Assembly (NCBI GenBank): GCA_947499505.1
Contig: CANMOQ010000001.1
Location: forward strand, 1,346,037-1,410,036
DNA from: an uncultured Erythrobacter sp.
GTDB lineage: Bacteria; Pseudomonadota; Alphaproteobacteria; Sphingomonadales; Sphingomonadaceae
Length of the DNA: 64,000 nt
Direction: 5' to 3'
The first letter of the stretch is position 1; the number at the start of each line of letters is the position of its first letter. Of this stretch, positions 55,504 to 64,000 are shown piece after piece. The notes below the pieces were generated by a model that was given only the letters and a program-made list of their open reading frames with translations, was not told the DNA's origin and did no database searches. Position numbers and translations under genes: made by a program.

Positions 55504-56412
55504 TCAGTTAGACTGTTTGGCGGTTTGCACGGACGAGCGTTGACTGTCCCACCACAGGAATAGGCCGGCCGCAATGATCATCCCAGCGCCGCCCAGAGTT
55601 AGAAGATCAGGCACATCACCAAACCACCACCAACCCAGCGCAATCGCGACCAGCATTTGCACGTAAATCGCCGGGGCCACTTGTGACGCGCCCGCTTTGG
55701 ATGTGCCAATATAGGCGAGCCAATGCGCGGTGCTGGCAGTGACCGCGACTATGGCGCAGCGCATGGCAACCTCCCAGCTTGGCCAGCCGAAATTGAGTTC
55801 TGGAATGCCTGAGAATTTCGCCCCGATCGCTGCCAGAATAAGGATCGGTGCGGCCACTACGGCCACGAAGACCTGCATCGACAAGGCGCTGCCTTGCCCA
55901 GCGCTGGCACGGTTTGCGACCACCATCAACGCAAAGAACGTCGCCGAAATCAATGGCAGCAACGCACCGAGCCCGAGTTCGGCCAGATTGGGCCGCAAGA
56001 TCATCACCACACCGGCAAAAGCAATCACCGAGACGGCCCATGCGGCGGGACGAATTTTCTCGCCCAAAATCAGCCCGCCCAAAACCTGAGTCAGCACCGG
56101 CGCGAGAAAGGCAATCGCCATCGCCTCGGCCAGCGGCATGATGTAAACGGCGGAAAAGAAGCACAGGCTCGCCACCGCGAGGCACACTCCGCGCGCCACC
56201 TGAAGCCAGGGGTTTTGCGGCACGAATGCGCGCGTCCCCTCGCTGCGCCAGAGCAGCACCGACAGGCCCAGCGCGCCGATGGAAAAGCGCAAAGCCGCCA
56301 CCGCAACCGCTGGCCATTCATCAGCCATGCTCTTAATAATCGCATCGCCAATCGACAAAATGACGAAGCCAGTCGCCGCATAGGCCAGCCCAGCTTTTTG
56401 GTCGTGCTGCAT
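55504..56412 (-). CDS. EamA/DMT family transporter
   Basis: The 302-residue protein has ten hydrophobic segments and two EamA repeats: VILSIGDAIIKSMADEWPAV in repeat 1 and the FAGVVMILRPNLAELG region before repeat 2. Likely an exporter of small metabolites; substrate unknown. It lies 179 nt upstream of glmS on the same strand, with no recognised feature in the gap, and diverges from the O-antigen-ligase-like gene. Confidence 0.9.
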   Translation of the reverse strand: MQHDQKAGLAYAATGFVILSIGDAIIKSMADEWPAVAVAALRFSIGALGLSVLLWRSEGTRAFVPQNPWLQVARGVCLAVASLCFFSAVYIMPLAEAMAIAFLAPVLTQVLGGLILGEKIRPAAWAVSVIAFAGVVMILRPNLAELGLGALLPLISATFFALMVVANRASAGQGSALSMQVFVAVVAAPILILAAIGAKFSGIPELNFGWPSWEVAMRCAIVAVTASTAHWLAYIGTSKAGASQVAPAIYVQMLVAIALGWWWFGDVPDLLTLGGAGMIIAAGLFLWWDSQRSSVQTAKQSN

Positions 56413-56613
56413 TGCCCTTCGGCCTCACTCATTAGATGAAGTCGCCGCGCTAGGCCCTTATCGCCCGAATGGGAAGGCGATTTTCGTTTGATGAGCAGTG
56501 GCGATCCAAAGCCACGCTCAAGGCGCTTCCCTCCCGCCAGAAAAGCCGGGCTCTTGATCAAACATTAACCATTATTGTCCATGAACCGAGCGCTTCGAGA
56601 AGAAGGGCTGACA

Positions 56614-57933
56614 ATGAGTTTAAATGAGGGAAAAGGCCGGGTGACCGCGCCCGCTGCTGCGCTGTCAAAGCCGCGCAGCGCTGCGCCTGCGTTGTCGCCT
56701 CATTTGGCCGTCAAGCTCGTGTGTCTCGCGCTGCTGCTAGCCGCGCCCGTCTTCGCACTGACCACTTGGCAAGTCGAATATAGCTTCCTCGCGATACGGC
56801 ATTTGTCAGCGCCAATCGTTGCCGCCCAGATCATAATCATTGGGCTGGCAATGAGCTCTGGCAGCGAGCCCTTCAAGATTTGGCGCGGGCTCAGCAGGCC
56901 GGTCCAAGTCGCATTTTGTGTGTTCGGTCTGGTAGCATCTGTCGCCACATTTTTGGCCGATGCGGCGCCGTCATTTGCCATCATCGGCTTGCTCGGCACA
57001 GGTGTGCACTTGCTTTTTTTGGCCGTTTGCTACGAACGCTTTGCTGGAAAGTGGTTTGAGATGCGCGGCCTTGTCCTTTGGTCATTGGCTATTGGTGCAG
57101 CTGTCTACTTCATAATCGTGTATGGCCTCGCGCTCAGCCAACATGATAATCAAAGCTTTAGCTGGGCTCAGCTCAGCCCCGGCGTTTCCAATATTCGCCA
57201 GCTTGGGTTTTATGGGCTGACCGCCTCAGGGATCGGCGCTGGTCTGTTGGCCATGTCACAGTCTCGTAAAGAAGCGACCTTCGCCTTCATCGTAGCAACA
57301 CTTGGCGTGTGGTGTGTTTTCACGAGCGGCGGACGCGCGGCTGCGGGCGGTTTGCTTGCATTGCTTTGTGTTACGGTCCTCTTCTCAAGACATCGTAACG
57401 GACTGATGCTTTTTGGACAATTGTCGCTTAGCCTCATCTTGGCAATGTTGGCCTCCCTTATTTTTGTGCCCGATCCGCGATGGGGAATCGTTGCGATATT
57501 ATCGCGCATTGATCCGACCTATACTTCACAGTCAGAGTTTAGCAGCGGACGTGTTGATATGTGGATCGAGACATTTCAAGCGGTTCTGGAAAAGCCCGTC
57601 TTTGGTCATGGTCAGAGCCAGTTCCGGCACAGCATGGACAGCTCATCAGGCTTTTGGAATCACCCACATAATTCCGTGCTTCAGGCGCTTTTCGATTGGG
57701 GCTTTATCGGCACGGCGGCATTGGCTGTCCTAGCCATCCTGGCTCTTAAACGGACCATGACCGCTCTCAAAACCGACCTGACGTTGGCGCTACCAGCGCT
57801 AAGCGCATTAACCGGTCTGCTGGCAATGTCATTGCTGGAGGGCTCTTTGTACCACGTTTATCCGACCATGGTCATTCTAACCTGCCTGGCCGTAATCCTT
57901 ACATCCGCGTCGCGAGGGATCAGCCATGACTGA
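56614..57933 (+). CDS. O-antigen ligase / Wzy-like membrane protein
   Basis: The 439-residue protein has about 10-12 hydrophobic segments and the O-antigen ligase (Wzy_C) pattern, with the large periplasmic loop near FGHGQSQFRHSMDSS and the WNHPHNSVLQALFDWG motif typical of the family. It would link or polymerise surface polysaccharide. I start at ATG 56614; an ATG at 56581 and TTG at 56575 are alternatives. The stop overlaps the following PAP2 gene by 8 bases. Codon use is a bit more AT-rich than in neighbours. Confidence 0.87.
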   Translation: MSLNEGKGRVTAPAAALSKPRSAAPALSPHLAVKLVCLALLLAAPVFALTTWQVEYSFLAIRHLSAPIVAAQIIIIGLAMSSGSEPFKIWRGLSRPVQVAFCVFGLVASVATFLADAAPSFAIIGLLGTGVHLLFLAVCYERFAGKWFEMRGLVLWSLAIGAAVYFIIVYGLALSQHDNQSFSWAQLSPGVSNIRQLGFYGLTASGIGAGLLAMSQSRKEATFAFIVATLGVWCVFTSGGRAAAGGLLALLCVTVLFSRHRNGLMLFGQLSLSLILAMLASLIFVPDPRWGIVAILSRIDPTYTSQSEFSSGRVDMWIETFQAVLEKPVFGHGQSQFRHSMDSSSGFWNHPHNSVLQALFDWGFIGTAALAVLAILALKRTMTALKTDLTLALPALSALTGLLAMSLLEGSLYHVYPTMVILTCLAVILTSASRGISHD

Positions 57934-59017
57934 TACGATCGCAATCCAATCCAACCCGGTCAGCCGCTTTGTTTCCTCTGCGGCCCGCACCATTGGCCGC
58001 AGCGAGATCGCGATCCTCGCGCTGGCTCTGATCATTTGCTTGTGTGCGAATATCGCCTTGAACAGCGTCGGCGTCACGATCGATTGGGGCAGGGCAATTT
58101 TTCTCAATAGCCGCTTTGTCACGCTCATATTGATTGTCTTTATCGCCGTCGAATTTGCCCTTCTATTGGTGCGTTACCGTCCCAGCAGCCCGGTCGGATT
58201 TTTCCTAAAAGATCCCCGCGCTCACCCGGCTTATGCGCGGATTCTGCCCGCGTTTTGCATGGTTGTGGCGGTTGGCACGCTGATGCCAGCCTTCAGTTAT
58301 ATCAAAGGCGCGATCCCTTTGCTCAGCGAATATACCTGGGACCAGACCTTCATCGATTGGGACGCGGCCATTCATGGGACCGACCCTTGGCGCCTTCTAC
58401 AACCTTTCCTGGGGTATCCCGAGGTTTCCGCTGCGCTGGGCCACCTTTACCACCTGTGGTTTGCGCTGATCTATATCGGACCGCTTTGCTTTGCGCTTTA
58501 CGTCACCGATAAGCAGCTGCGGCTGCGCTTTTTCCTTGGCTATTTCCTCACCTGGACGATCGTCGGAATGGTCGGCGCGATTTCCCTCGCCTCCGTAGGT
58601 CCGGTATTCTTAGAGCCACTGCTGGGTGATGATCACTTTGCGGAACAAATGGCCTATCTGCACGCCGCAAATGCGGTTCAGACCATCCCCGTTATCGAAG
58701 TCCAGCAGATGTTGCTGGATTGGTATGCGGCCGGTGATTACGGGCTTGGCCGCGGGATCACCGCCATGCCTTCGATGCATGTGGCACTAACATCTCTATA
58801 CGTCTTTGCCACTTGGAAAATCGACAAGCGCCTGTGGGCCGCCTTCGCGGTTTTCTGGCTGTTGATCATGCTCGGCTCCGTCCATCTCGCCTATCATTAT
58901 GCGGTCGATGGCTATGTCGCACTGGCCATGGTCGCCGTAATTTGGGCCGCGACAAAGCCGGCTGCGGGCTTCATTTTGAATATCGGGAAATCCCCTGAGA
59001 CCAGCGCTGCAACATGA
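57926..59017 (+). CDS. PAP2 superfamily membrane protein, Aur1/inositolphosphotransferase-like
   Basis: The 363-residue protein has several membrane segments and the PAP2-type active-site pieces GITAMPSMHVAL near 277-286 and SVHLAYHYAVDGY near 318-330, here in the arrangement of PAP2_3/Aur1-type proteins. In fungi Aur1 makes inositol-phosphoryl-ceramide; bacterial relatives act on phospholipid or polyprenyl-lipid intermediates. Sphingomonads make sphingolipids, so a head-group transfer is plausible but not shown. Coupled to the O-antigen-ligase-like gene, so it may act on a surface glycolipid. Confidence 0.87.
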   Translation: MTDTIAIQSNPVSRFVSSAARTIGRSEIAILALALIICLCANIALNSVGVTIDWGRAIFLNSRFVTLILIVFIAVEFALLLVRYRPSSPVGFFLKDPRAHPAYARILPAFCMVVAVGTLMPAFSYIKGAIPLLSEYTWDQTFIDWDAAIHGTDPWRLLQPFLGYPEVSAALGHLYHLWFALIYIGPLCFALYVTDKQLRLRFFLGYFLTWTIVGMVGAISLASVGPVFLEPLLGDDHFAEQMAYLHAANAVQTIPVIEVQQMLLDWYAAGDYGLGRGITAMPSMHVALTSLYVFATWKIDKRLWAAFAVFWLLIMLGSVHLAYHYAVDGYVALAMVAVIWAATKPAAGFILNIGKSPETSAAT

Positions 59018-59144
59018 CACATTTTTGCATCGCCACCCTTAGGGAAAAAATAAGGTTTCCAGAGTATTCACCATTTTGAGAGAGGCAGTCTTCGTCATCT
59101 GGCGTTGATATGCAGTGTATGTTTTTGGGCCTAGGGGGCTTGCG

Positions 59145-60671
59145 ATGAGCGCATTCGGTAAAAAAGGTGGCGCAGGCGGAGGTGGTGCCGGTGGGCGTCC
59201 CGCGTTTGGAGTTGCCCGGCCGATGAAAACGGGCGGAAGCGCGGACAAAGGTGGTGAGCAATTCCCGCCTCTTCCCGACGACGAGCCTGAGAAAAAAGAA
59301 GAGCCAAAGCCCGCCCCGGTAAGCACTGGTAATGCCACCGAAGATGCGATGAACCGGCTTGCCGAGCGCGCCGCGAGCGTCAACGAAGGCCCCGGTGAAG
59401 AAGGCGGCTTTGAAGCCAGCGTTCACAAAATCAAAGAGCAAGTGCTTCCGCGCCTGCTGGAACGCGTCGACCCAGAAGCGGCTGCGACGCTTTCCAAAGA
59501 AGAGCTGTCGGAAGAATTTCGCCCTATTATCATGGAAGTGCTGGCCGAACTTAAGGTCACACTGAACCGCCGCGAACAATTCGCGCTGGAAAAAGTTCTG
59601 ATCGACGAGCTGCTTGGCTTCGGCCCGCTCGAAGAGCTGCTCACCGACCCAGACGTGTCTGATATCATGGTCAACGGCCCTGATCAGACCTATATTGAAA
59701 AAGGCGGTAAGCTGACCATCGCACCGATCCGGTTCCGCGATGAACAGCACCTCTTCCAGATTGCTCAGCGCATCGTGAACCAGGTTGGCCGCCGCGTCGA
59801 CCAAACCACGCCGCTGGCCGATGCCCGCTTGAAGGACGGCTCACGTGTTAACGTGATCGTGCCGCCATTGAGCCTCAAAGGCACCGCGATCTCCATTCGT
59901 AAGTTCTCTGAGAAGCCGATTACCTTGGACATGCTCAAGGACTTTGGTTCGATGGACGAGAAGATGTGTACGGCGCTGAAAATCGCTGGCGCATGCCGGA
60001 TGAACATCGTCATCTCTGGCGGTACGGGTTCGGGTAAAACCACCATGCTCAACGCTCTGTCGAAAATGATCGACCCGGGCGAGCGCGTGCTGACCATTGA
60101 GGATGCCGCCGAGCTTCGCTTGCAGCAGCCGCACTGGCTGCCGCTGGAAACACGTCCGCCTAACCTAGAAGGCCAAGGCGCGATTACCATCGGTGACCTT
60201 GTTAAGAACGCCCTGCGTATGCGCCCAGACCGCATTATTCTGGGTGAGATTCGTGGCGCTGAATGTTTCGACCTTCTCGCCGCGATGAACACCGGCCACG
60301 ATGGCTCTATGTGTACGCTTCACGCCAACTCACCGCGTGAGTGCCTGGGCCGTATGGAAAACATGATCCTGATGGGCGACATCAAGATCCCGAAACAAGC
60401 GATCTCCACACAGATCGCCGAATCGGTCGACCTGATCGTACAGGTGAAACGTCTGCGTGATGGTTCACGCCGCACCACCGACATCACCGAGGTTATCGGG
60501 ATGGAAGGCGATGTGATCGTGACCCAGAACCTGTTCAAGTTCGAATATCTCGACGAGAGCGAAGACGGTAAGATCCTGGGCGAATTCCGCGCCTCTGGCC
60601 TGCGTCCTTACACGCTTGAAAAAGCGCGTCAGTACGGGTTCGATCAGGCGTATCTTGAGGCTTGCCTTTAA
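59145..60671 (+). CDS. cpaF: CpaF/TadA-type pilus assembly ATPase
   Basis: The 508-residue cytoplasmic ATPase powers Flp/Tad pilus or similar secretion. Walker A GGTGSGKTT is at about 291-299, Walker B IILGEIRG at about 364-371, and the His-box HANSPRECLGR near 393. The first 70 residues are Gly/Pro/Glu-rich and disordered. ATG 59145 follows AGGGGGC. No other tad or cpa genes are adjacent, so it stands apart from a pilus locus here. Confidence 0.95.
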   Translation: MSAFGKKGGAGGGGAGGRPAFGVARPMKTGGSADKGGEQFPPLPDDEPEKKEEPKPAPVSTGNATEDAMNRLAERAASVNEGPGEEGGFEASVHKIKEQVLPRLLERVDPEAAATLSKEELSEEFRPIIMEVLAELKVTLNRREQFALEKVLIDELLGFGPLEELLTDPDVSDIMVNGPDQTYIEKGGKLTIAPIRFRDEQHLFQIAQRIVNQVGRRVDQTTPLADARLKDGSRVNVIVPPLSLKGTAISIRKFSEKPITLDMLKDFGSMDEKMCTALKIAGACRMNIVISGGTGSGKTTMLNALSKMIDPGERVLTIEDAAELRLQQPHWLPLETRPPNLEGQGAITIGDLVKNALRMRPDRIILGEIRGAECFDLLAAMNTGHDGSMCTLHANSPRECLGRMENMILMGDIKIPKQAISTQIAESVDLIVQVKRLRDGSRRTTDITEVIGMEGDVIVTQNLFKFEYLDESEDGKILGEFRASGLRPYTLEKARQYGFDQAYLEACL

Positions 60672-60679
60672 GCGAGTGT

Positions 60680-60701
60680 TCGCGGCCCTCGGCGGCCGCG
60701 A
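60680..60701 (+). terminator. Probable bidirectional terminator
   Basis: TCGCGGCC (60680-60687) pairs with GGCCGCGA (60694-60701) over a six-base loop, followed by GACTCTTT. It lies between the convergent cpaF and small membrane protein genes. The T tract is weak. Confidence 0.5.
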
Positions 60702-60707
60702 GACTCT

Positions 60708-60950
60708 TTAGCCATTCAGTAAAACCGGCAGCGACAGCGTCAGCAGCCCCATGCCCATAATCGCGGACAGCACGAATACGCTCGTCCACGGCACCCAGCC
60801 CACTCTTTCAAGCTGATCGATTGGGCGCTCTTTGCTGCGCCGCCGCTCCATCCACGATGCGAAGCCAGCAAACACCATCAATGCCCCGCCGACAAGCGCG
60901 AGGATCAGCGCGTCGCTGGCAAACAGCAGATCGTGTAAAAACTCCATCAT
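60708..60950 (-). CDS. Small two-segment membrane protein
   Basis: From ATG 60950 this is an 80-residue protein with two hydrophobic helices (LILALVGGALMVFAGFASWM and WTSVFVLSAIMGMGLLTLSL) joined by a charged loop RRRSKERPIDQLER. Start at 60983 would add 11 residues. I do not recognise the family, though similar small proteins occur in sphingomonads. It is convergent with cpaF and divergent from the EamA gene at 61033. Confidence 0.65.
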   Translation of the reverse strand: MMEFLHDLLFASDALILALVGGALMVFAGFASWMERRRSKERPIDQLERVGWVPWTSVFVLSAIMGMGLLTLSLPVLLNG

Positions 60951-61032
60951 CGCGGGCGCGGCTATAGCCACAGTGCGGTCCATGGCAATGCTACGCTTGT
61001 GAAACGCGGCGATCCGCTTACACGCAAGCGCT

Positions 61033-61944
61033 ATGGATGGTTCGATTGCCCGCCCTCGCCCGATGCTTGCTCTGGGCATTCGACTGATCACAGCAGGCAC
61101 GCTGGCGACCATGGCGATGCTGGTGAAGCTGGCCAGTGAAAAGGGCGTGCATCTGGCCGAGCTGATATTTTGGCGTCAGGCGCTGACCTTCATCGTGATA
61201 GCCGCCATTCTTTGGGCGACTGGGCGGCTCGCGCAGACCAAGACCAAGCGCATGAGCGCCCATATCCGCCGCGCTGTTACGGGGCTGACCGGCATGTTCT
61301 GTGTCTATGGCGCGGTGACGTTATTGCCGCTGGCTGAGGCGACCGCGATCAGCTTCACCACTCCGTTCTTCGCGGTAATGATCTCGGTGGTTTTGTTTGG
61401 CGAGACCGTGGGCAAATATCGCTGGGGCGCGGTGATCCTAGGCTTTGCCGGGGTGCTGGTGATCGTGCAGCCCGGCGCATCGGGCATGATCGACCCCATC
61501 GGCGCGGCAGTGGGCTTGGTCGCGGCCTTGCTCGTCGCTTTGATCTCTTTCCAGATCCAAGACCTCAACAAGAGCGAGAATCCCTGGACGATTGTGTTCT
61601 GGTTCACCGCCATCACCGCCCCGTTTATGGCGCTGTTCGTGCCATTTGTGATCGAACCGCATGATGGCGAAACCTGGGCGATCATCTTTGCCATGGCGGC
61701 GGCGGGCGCGCTCGGGCAAATCCTGCTCACCACCTCGCTGCGCTTCGGCTCTGCGGCGGTGATCATTGTGATGGATTACACCTCGCTGCTATGGGCAACC
61801 TTGTATGGAGTGCTCATTTTCTCCAGCCCGCCATCGGCCAATTTGTGGCTCGGCGCTCCGCTTATCATTGCTGCGGGGCTGCTCATCGCATATCGTGAAC
61901 GAATGCTGGCAAGTGGCAAGACAGGTTCATCTGCTGCGAGCTAA
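61033..61944 (+). CDS. EamA/DMT family transporter
   Basis: The 303-residue protein has ten hydrophobic segments in two EamA repeats, with GVHLAELIFWRQALTFIVIA and AVTLLPLAEATAISFTTPFF in repeat 1 and a matching IVMDYTSLLWATLYGVLIF in repeat 2. Probably a small-molecule exporter; it is distinct in sequence from the EamA protein at 55504. An entericidin-like gene follows 33 nt later. Confidence 0.9.
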   Translation: MDGSIARPRPMLALGIRLITAGTLATMAMLVKLASEKGVHLAELIFWRQALTFIVIAAILWATGRLAQTKTKRMSAHIRRAVTGLTGMFCVYGAVTLLPLAEATAISFTTPFFAVMISVVLFGETVGKYRWGAVILGFAGVLVIVQPGASGMIDPIGAAVGLVAALLVALISFQIQDLNKSENPWTIVFWFTAITAPFMALFVPFVIEPHDGETWAIIFAMAAAGALGQILLTTSLRFGSAAVIIVMDYTSLLWATLYGVLIFSSPPSANLWLGAPLIIAAGLLIAYRERMLASGKTGSSAAS

Positions 61945-61977
61945 TGAGACAGCGAAACCAAACGAAAGGCAGACATA

Positions 61978-62109
61978 ATGGTCCGCAAAACTCTGATAGC
62001 CGCTGCAATGGCCGCGCTTACCCTCACCTCCGCCGCCTGCAACACCGTGAAGGGCCTGGGCGAGGATATCCAATCCGTCGGTCAGGCTGGCGAAGACGCG
62101 ATCGATTGA
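61978..62109 (+). CDS. Entericidin-like small lipoprotein
   Basis: A 43-residue protein, MVRKTLIAAAMAAL then TLTSAACNTVKGLGEDIQ, in short runs. It has a lipoprotein signal with the lipidated Cys at residue 21, followed by NTVKGLGEDI, the entericidin A/B family pattern. Entericidins are small outer-membrane lipoproteins linked to stress and bacteriolysis. The ATG at 61978 follows AAAGG. It sits after an EamA gene and is too small to be found by simple length cut-offs. Confidence 0.88.
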   Translation: MVRKTLIAAAMAALTLTSAACNTVKGLGEDIQSVGQAGEDAID

Positions 62110-62126
62110 TAGCTCAGGGCTGAGCC

Positions 62127-62723
62127 TCAGCCTTTTCGGTAAATCAGCATCAAATTGTTCGCGGGCATTTCATAGCGATTTGCGAGCAAGAAACCGTCGT
62201 CCTGTGCGACTTTGTCGATCTTGGCGACTTCGCGAATGCCCCAATCGGGGTTGCGTTCGCGCAGGCCTGCATCAAACGCCAGGTTTGATGGCGCGGGTTC
62301 CAAGCCCACCTCAAAATACGGTCCGTAAAGGATCAGCGGTGCGCCCTCCTCTAGGACGCGCGCGGCGCCTGCGAATAATCCGAGTGTGGCCGCCCATGGG
62401 CTGATGTGGATCATGTTGATACACAGCATCGCATCCGCATGCTGCGCGTGCCAATCGGCAGGCGCGCTGGCGTCGAGATGGATCGGCACGAGCAGGTTCT
62501 CGCCCTCATATTCTGAACGATAGGCGGCGATCGATTCCAGAGCCTCCGGCGAAGGATCGCTCGGCTGCCAAGTTAGCTGCGGAAACGCTTCAGCGAAATA
62601 GACCGCATGTTCGCCGCTGCCGCTGGCCACCTCCAGCACCGTTCCGCCTGCAGGCAGCTCGCGAGCCAGGACATCCGCGATCGCTTCACGGTTGCGCAGT
62701 GTCGCGGGCGCATGCTTCTTCAC
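62127..62723 (-). CDS. DUF938 SAM-dependent methyltransferase-like protein
   Basis: The 198-residue protein has the Rossmann SAM-binding motif VLEVASGSGEHAVYFA near residues 29-44 and matches DUF938 with LTWQPSDPSPEALESI and MLCINMIHISPW. A methyltransferase role is inferred from fold; no substrate is known. It is convergent with the entericidin-like gene and closely follows the truncated acyl-CoA synthetase gene on the same strand (3-nt gap). Confidence 0.88.
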   Translation of the reverse strand: MKKHAPATLRNREAIADVLARELPAGGTVLEVASGSGEHAVYFAEAFPQLTWQPSDPSPEALESIAAYRSEYEGENLLVPIHLDASAPADWHAQHADAMLCINMIHISPWAATLGLFAGAARVLEEGAPLILYGPYFEVGLEPAPSNLAFDAGLRERNPDWGIREVAKIDKVAQDDGFLLANRYEMPANNLMLIYRKG

Positions 62724-62726
62724 CGG

Positions 62727-64000
62727 TCAGTTAACCTGGCGCTCTTGCCCCTCCCAATACGGCGCGCGCAATTGGCGGCGCAGGATCTTGCCCGTCGGAT
62801 TGCGCGGCATCACCTCGATCACATCAATGCTCTTGGGCACCTTGAAACCGGCCAGCTGCTCGCGCGCATAGGCGATCACATCGTCGGTATCGACCGTCTG
62901 CCCGGGCTTGGGAACGATGCAGGCCTTCACTGCCTCGCCCCATTTGTCATCAGGCACGCCGATCACCGCCACTTCACCAACCGCAGGGTGGCCGTAAATC
63001 GCGCTCTCAACCTGCGCCGGATAGACGTTCTCCCCGCCGGAGATGATCATGTCTTTGATCCGGTCCTGAATATAGATGTAGCCATCATCATCCATGATTG
63101 CGGCATCGCCGGTATACAGCCAGCCATCGCGGATCGTCTTTTCGGTCGCCTCTGGCAGGTTCCAATAGCCGAGCATGTTGGAGGGGGATTTGACGACAAT
63201 CTCGCCAATTGTGCCGCGCGGCACTTCATTGCTGTTCTCATCAAAAATGCGAATGTCGGTGCCCGGCATCGCGCATCCGACCGAGCGCATCCGCTCATTG
63301 CCTTCAATCGAGTGATCCTCTGGCCTCAGCATAGTCACCGTGCCGCAGGTTTCCGTCATGCCGAACACTTGCAGAAAACCCGCCTGAGGCATGGTACGCA
63401 CCGCCTCTTTCAGCAGCTCTAGCGGCATCGGCGCCGCGCCGTACATGACGTATTTAACGCCGCTGAAATCCACATCTTTGGCGTTCGGGTGCTGGATCAC
63501 CATTTGCAAAGCCGCCGGCACGATGAAGGATTGCGTGGCTCCAGCCGCAATGCCTTTGAGGAATTCACCGGGGTCAAACTCTTCCTGGATCAGCGCGCGG
63601 ATACCGTTGGCGATCGAGGCGATCACTATGCCTGTGCCGCCAATATGCGCGCAGGGCATGGCGACCAGCATGCAATCATCGGGCCCGGGGCTGTTCCACG
63701 GATCGCCCGCCGCTTTTGAGGTGTTGCGCAAAGCGACCAGCGCCGCATTGCTCAGCTCGGCTCCCTTGGGATTGCCAGTGGTGCCGCTGGTGTACAGCTG
63801 AAGCACAGCATCATCGGGCCCAGACGGGGTGAAGCTGGCCGGAGCAGCTGCCTCAATCGCAGCGTACATCTCTGGCTCTTCGATGATTTTTACCGTCGCT
63901 GCGATCTCTGGCGCAAGCTTGGCGACGACATCGGCAAAGCCGATGCCTGTGATCATCAGCTTCGCGCCGGTGTCTTTCAGAATATAGGCGACTTCTGGCG
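62727..64000 (-). CDS. AMP-binding acyl-CoA synthetase, 5' end outside window
   Basis: The reverse-strand frame is open to the window edge; the visible 424 residues are the C-terminal part of an ANL superfamily enzyme, which adenylates a carboxylic acid and makes its CoA thioester. P-loop YTSGTTGNPKGAELS, the YTGDAAIMDDDGYIYIQDR motif and the C-terminal GKILRRQLR with the catalytic Lys are all present. Probably a fatty acyl-CoA synthetase; chain length unknown. It ends just before the DUF938 gene. Confidence 0.92.
   Translation of the reverse strand, partial: PEVAYILKDTGAKLMITGIGFADVVAKLAPEIAATVKIIEEPEMYAAIEAAAPASFTPSGPDDAVLQLYTSGTTGNPKGAELSNAALVALRNTSKAAGDPWNSPGPDDCMLVAMPCAHIGGTGIVIASIANGIRALIQEEFDPGEFLKGIAAGATQSFIVPAALQMVIQHPNAKDVDFSGVKYVMYGAAPMPLELLKEAVRTMPQAGFLQVFGMTETCGTVTMLRPEDHSIEGNERMRSVGCAMPGTDIRIFDENSNEVPRGTIGEIVVKSPSNMLGYWNLPEATEKTIRDGWLYTGDAAIMDDDGYIYIQDRIKDMIISGGENVYPAQVESAIYGHPAVGEVAVIGVPDDKWGEAVKACIVPKPGQTVDTDDVIAYAREQLAGFKVPKSIDVIEVMPRNPTGKILRRQLRAPYWEGQERQVN

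Noticed and set aside
1-64000. CRISPR array, rRNA operon, prophage or insertion sequence
   Set aside because: No regularly spaced direct repeats, no rRNA-like segments, and no transposase, integrase or phage structural proteins were found on reading both strands.

Overview
The window reads as a chromosomal segment of an alphaproteobacterium of the order Sphingomonadales, most likely family Erythrobacteraceae. This rests on the gene neighbourhoods (hisG-hisD-nusB-thiL-hppA; infA-maf-RNase E/G-like-yacG-tRNA-Phe; cobS beside a J-domain gene and bolA), moderately GC-rich coding DNA, a large TonB-dependent receptor, a carotenoid-cleavage oxygenase, a sphingolipid-type PAP2 protein, and a dispersed palindromic repeat of the kind known from sphingomonads. 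No 16S rRNA or other species-level marker is present, so the genus is not fixed. Almost all the sequence is tightly packed coding DNA. I see no rRNA, CRISPR array, integrase, transposase or prophage.

Layout. 0-4 kb: a truncated DUF3617-type lipoprotein, cobS, an MpaB/DUF2236 protein, a DUF1428 protein, and divergent J-domain and bolA genes. 3.9-8 kb: an AraC regulator followed by NUDIX, SDR and alpha/beta hydrolase genes, then a DUF2332 gene on the other strand. 8.1-13.8 kb: a housekeeping run of hisG, hisD, nusB, thiL and the proton-pumping pyrophosphatase hppA, closed by a strong terminator. 14-20.3 kb: an exported S9 peptidase, then a translationally coupled GNAT-cupin-GNAT trio followed by a TesB thioesterase. 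20.3-24.5 kb: a tandem universal stress protein gene and a carotenoid oxygenase gene diverge around a perfect FNR/FixK-type box, followed by an unknown protein and Fe-superoxide dismutase. 24.5-33 kb: an HTH-like orphan, MFS transporter, ferritin-like protein, GtrA, OmpA-family protein, exported Dabb-like protein, LysR regulator and AbgT transporter.

33-34 kb holds an AT-rich orphan gene unlike its surroundings, squeezed between abgT and uvrC. 34-40.4 kb: uvrC, a BaiN/HI0933-type flavoprotein carrying a perfect 31-bp-arm palindrome inside its reading frame, DoxX, and a coupled wax ester synthase/lipase pair. 40.4-53 kb: a TonB receptor with Gly/Arg/Pro-rich inserts, infA-maf-RNase-yacG, tRNA-Phe, purC, an M16 protease, purS-purQ and a GGDEF-EAL protein. 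53-64 kb: a GFA-family gene coupled to glmS, two EamA transporters, an O-antigen-ligase-like gene coupled to an Aur1-like PAP2 gene, cpaF, a small membrane protein, an entericidin-like lipoprotein, a DUF938 methyltransferase and a truncated acyl-CoA synthetase.

Themes: purine, histidine and thiamine biosynthesis; neutral-lipid and acyl metabolism; envelope and surface functions; and oxygen/redox physiology. The most unusual items are the palindromic element fused in frame into a flavoprotein gene, the lone AT-rich gene before uvrC, the GNAT-cupin-GNAT operon, the lysine-rich tail on the wax ester synthase, and the FNR-type box between uspA and the carotenoid oxygenase.
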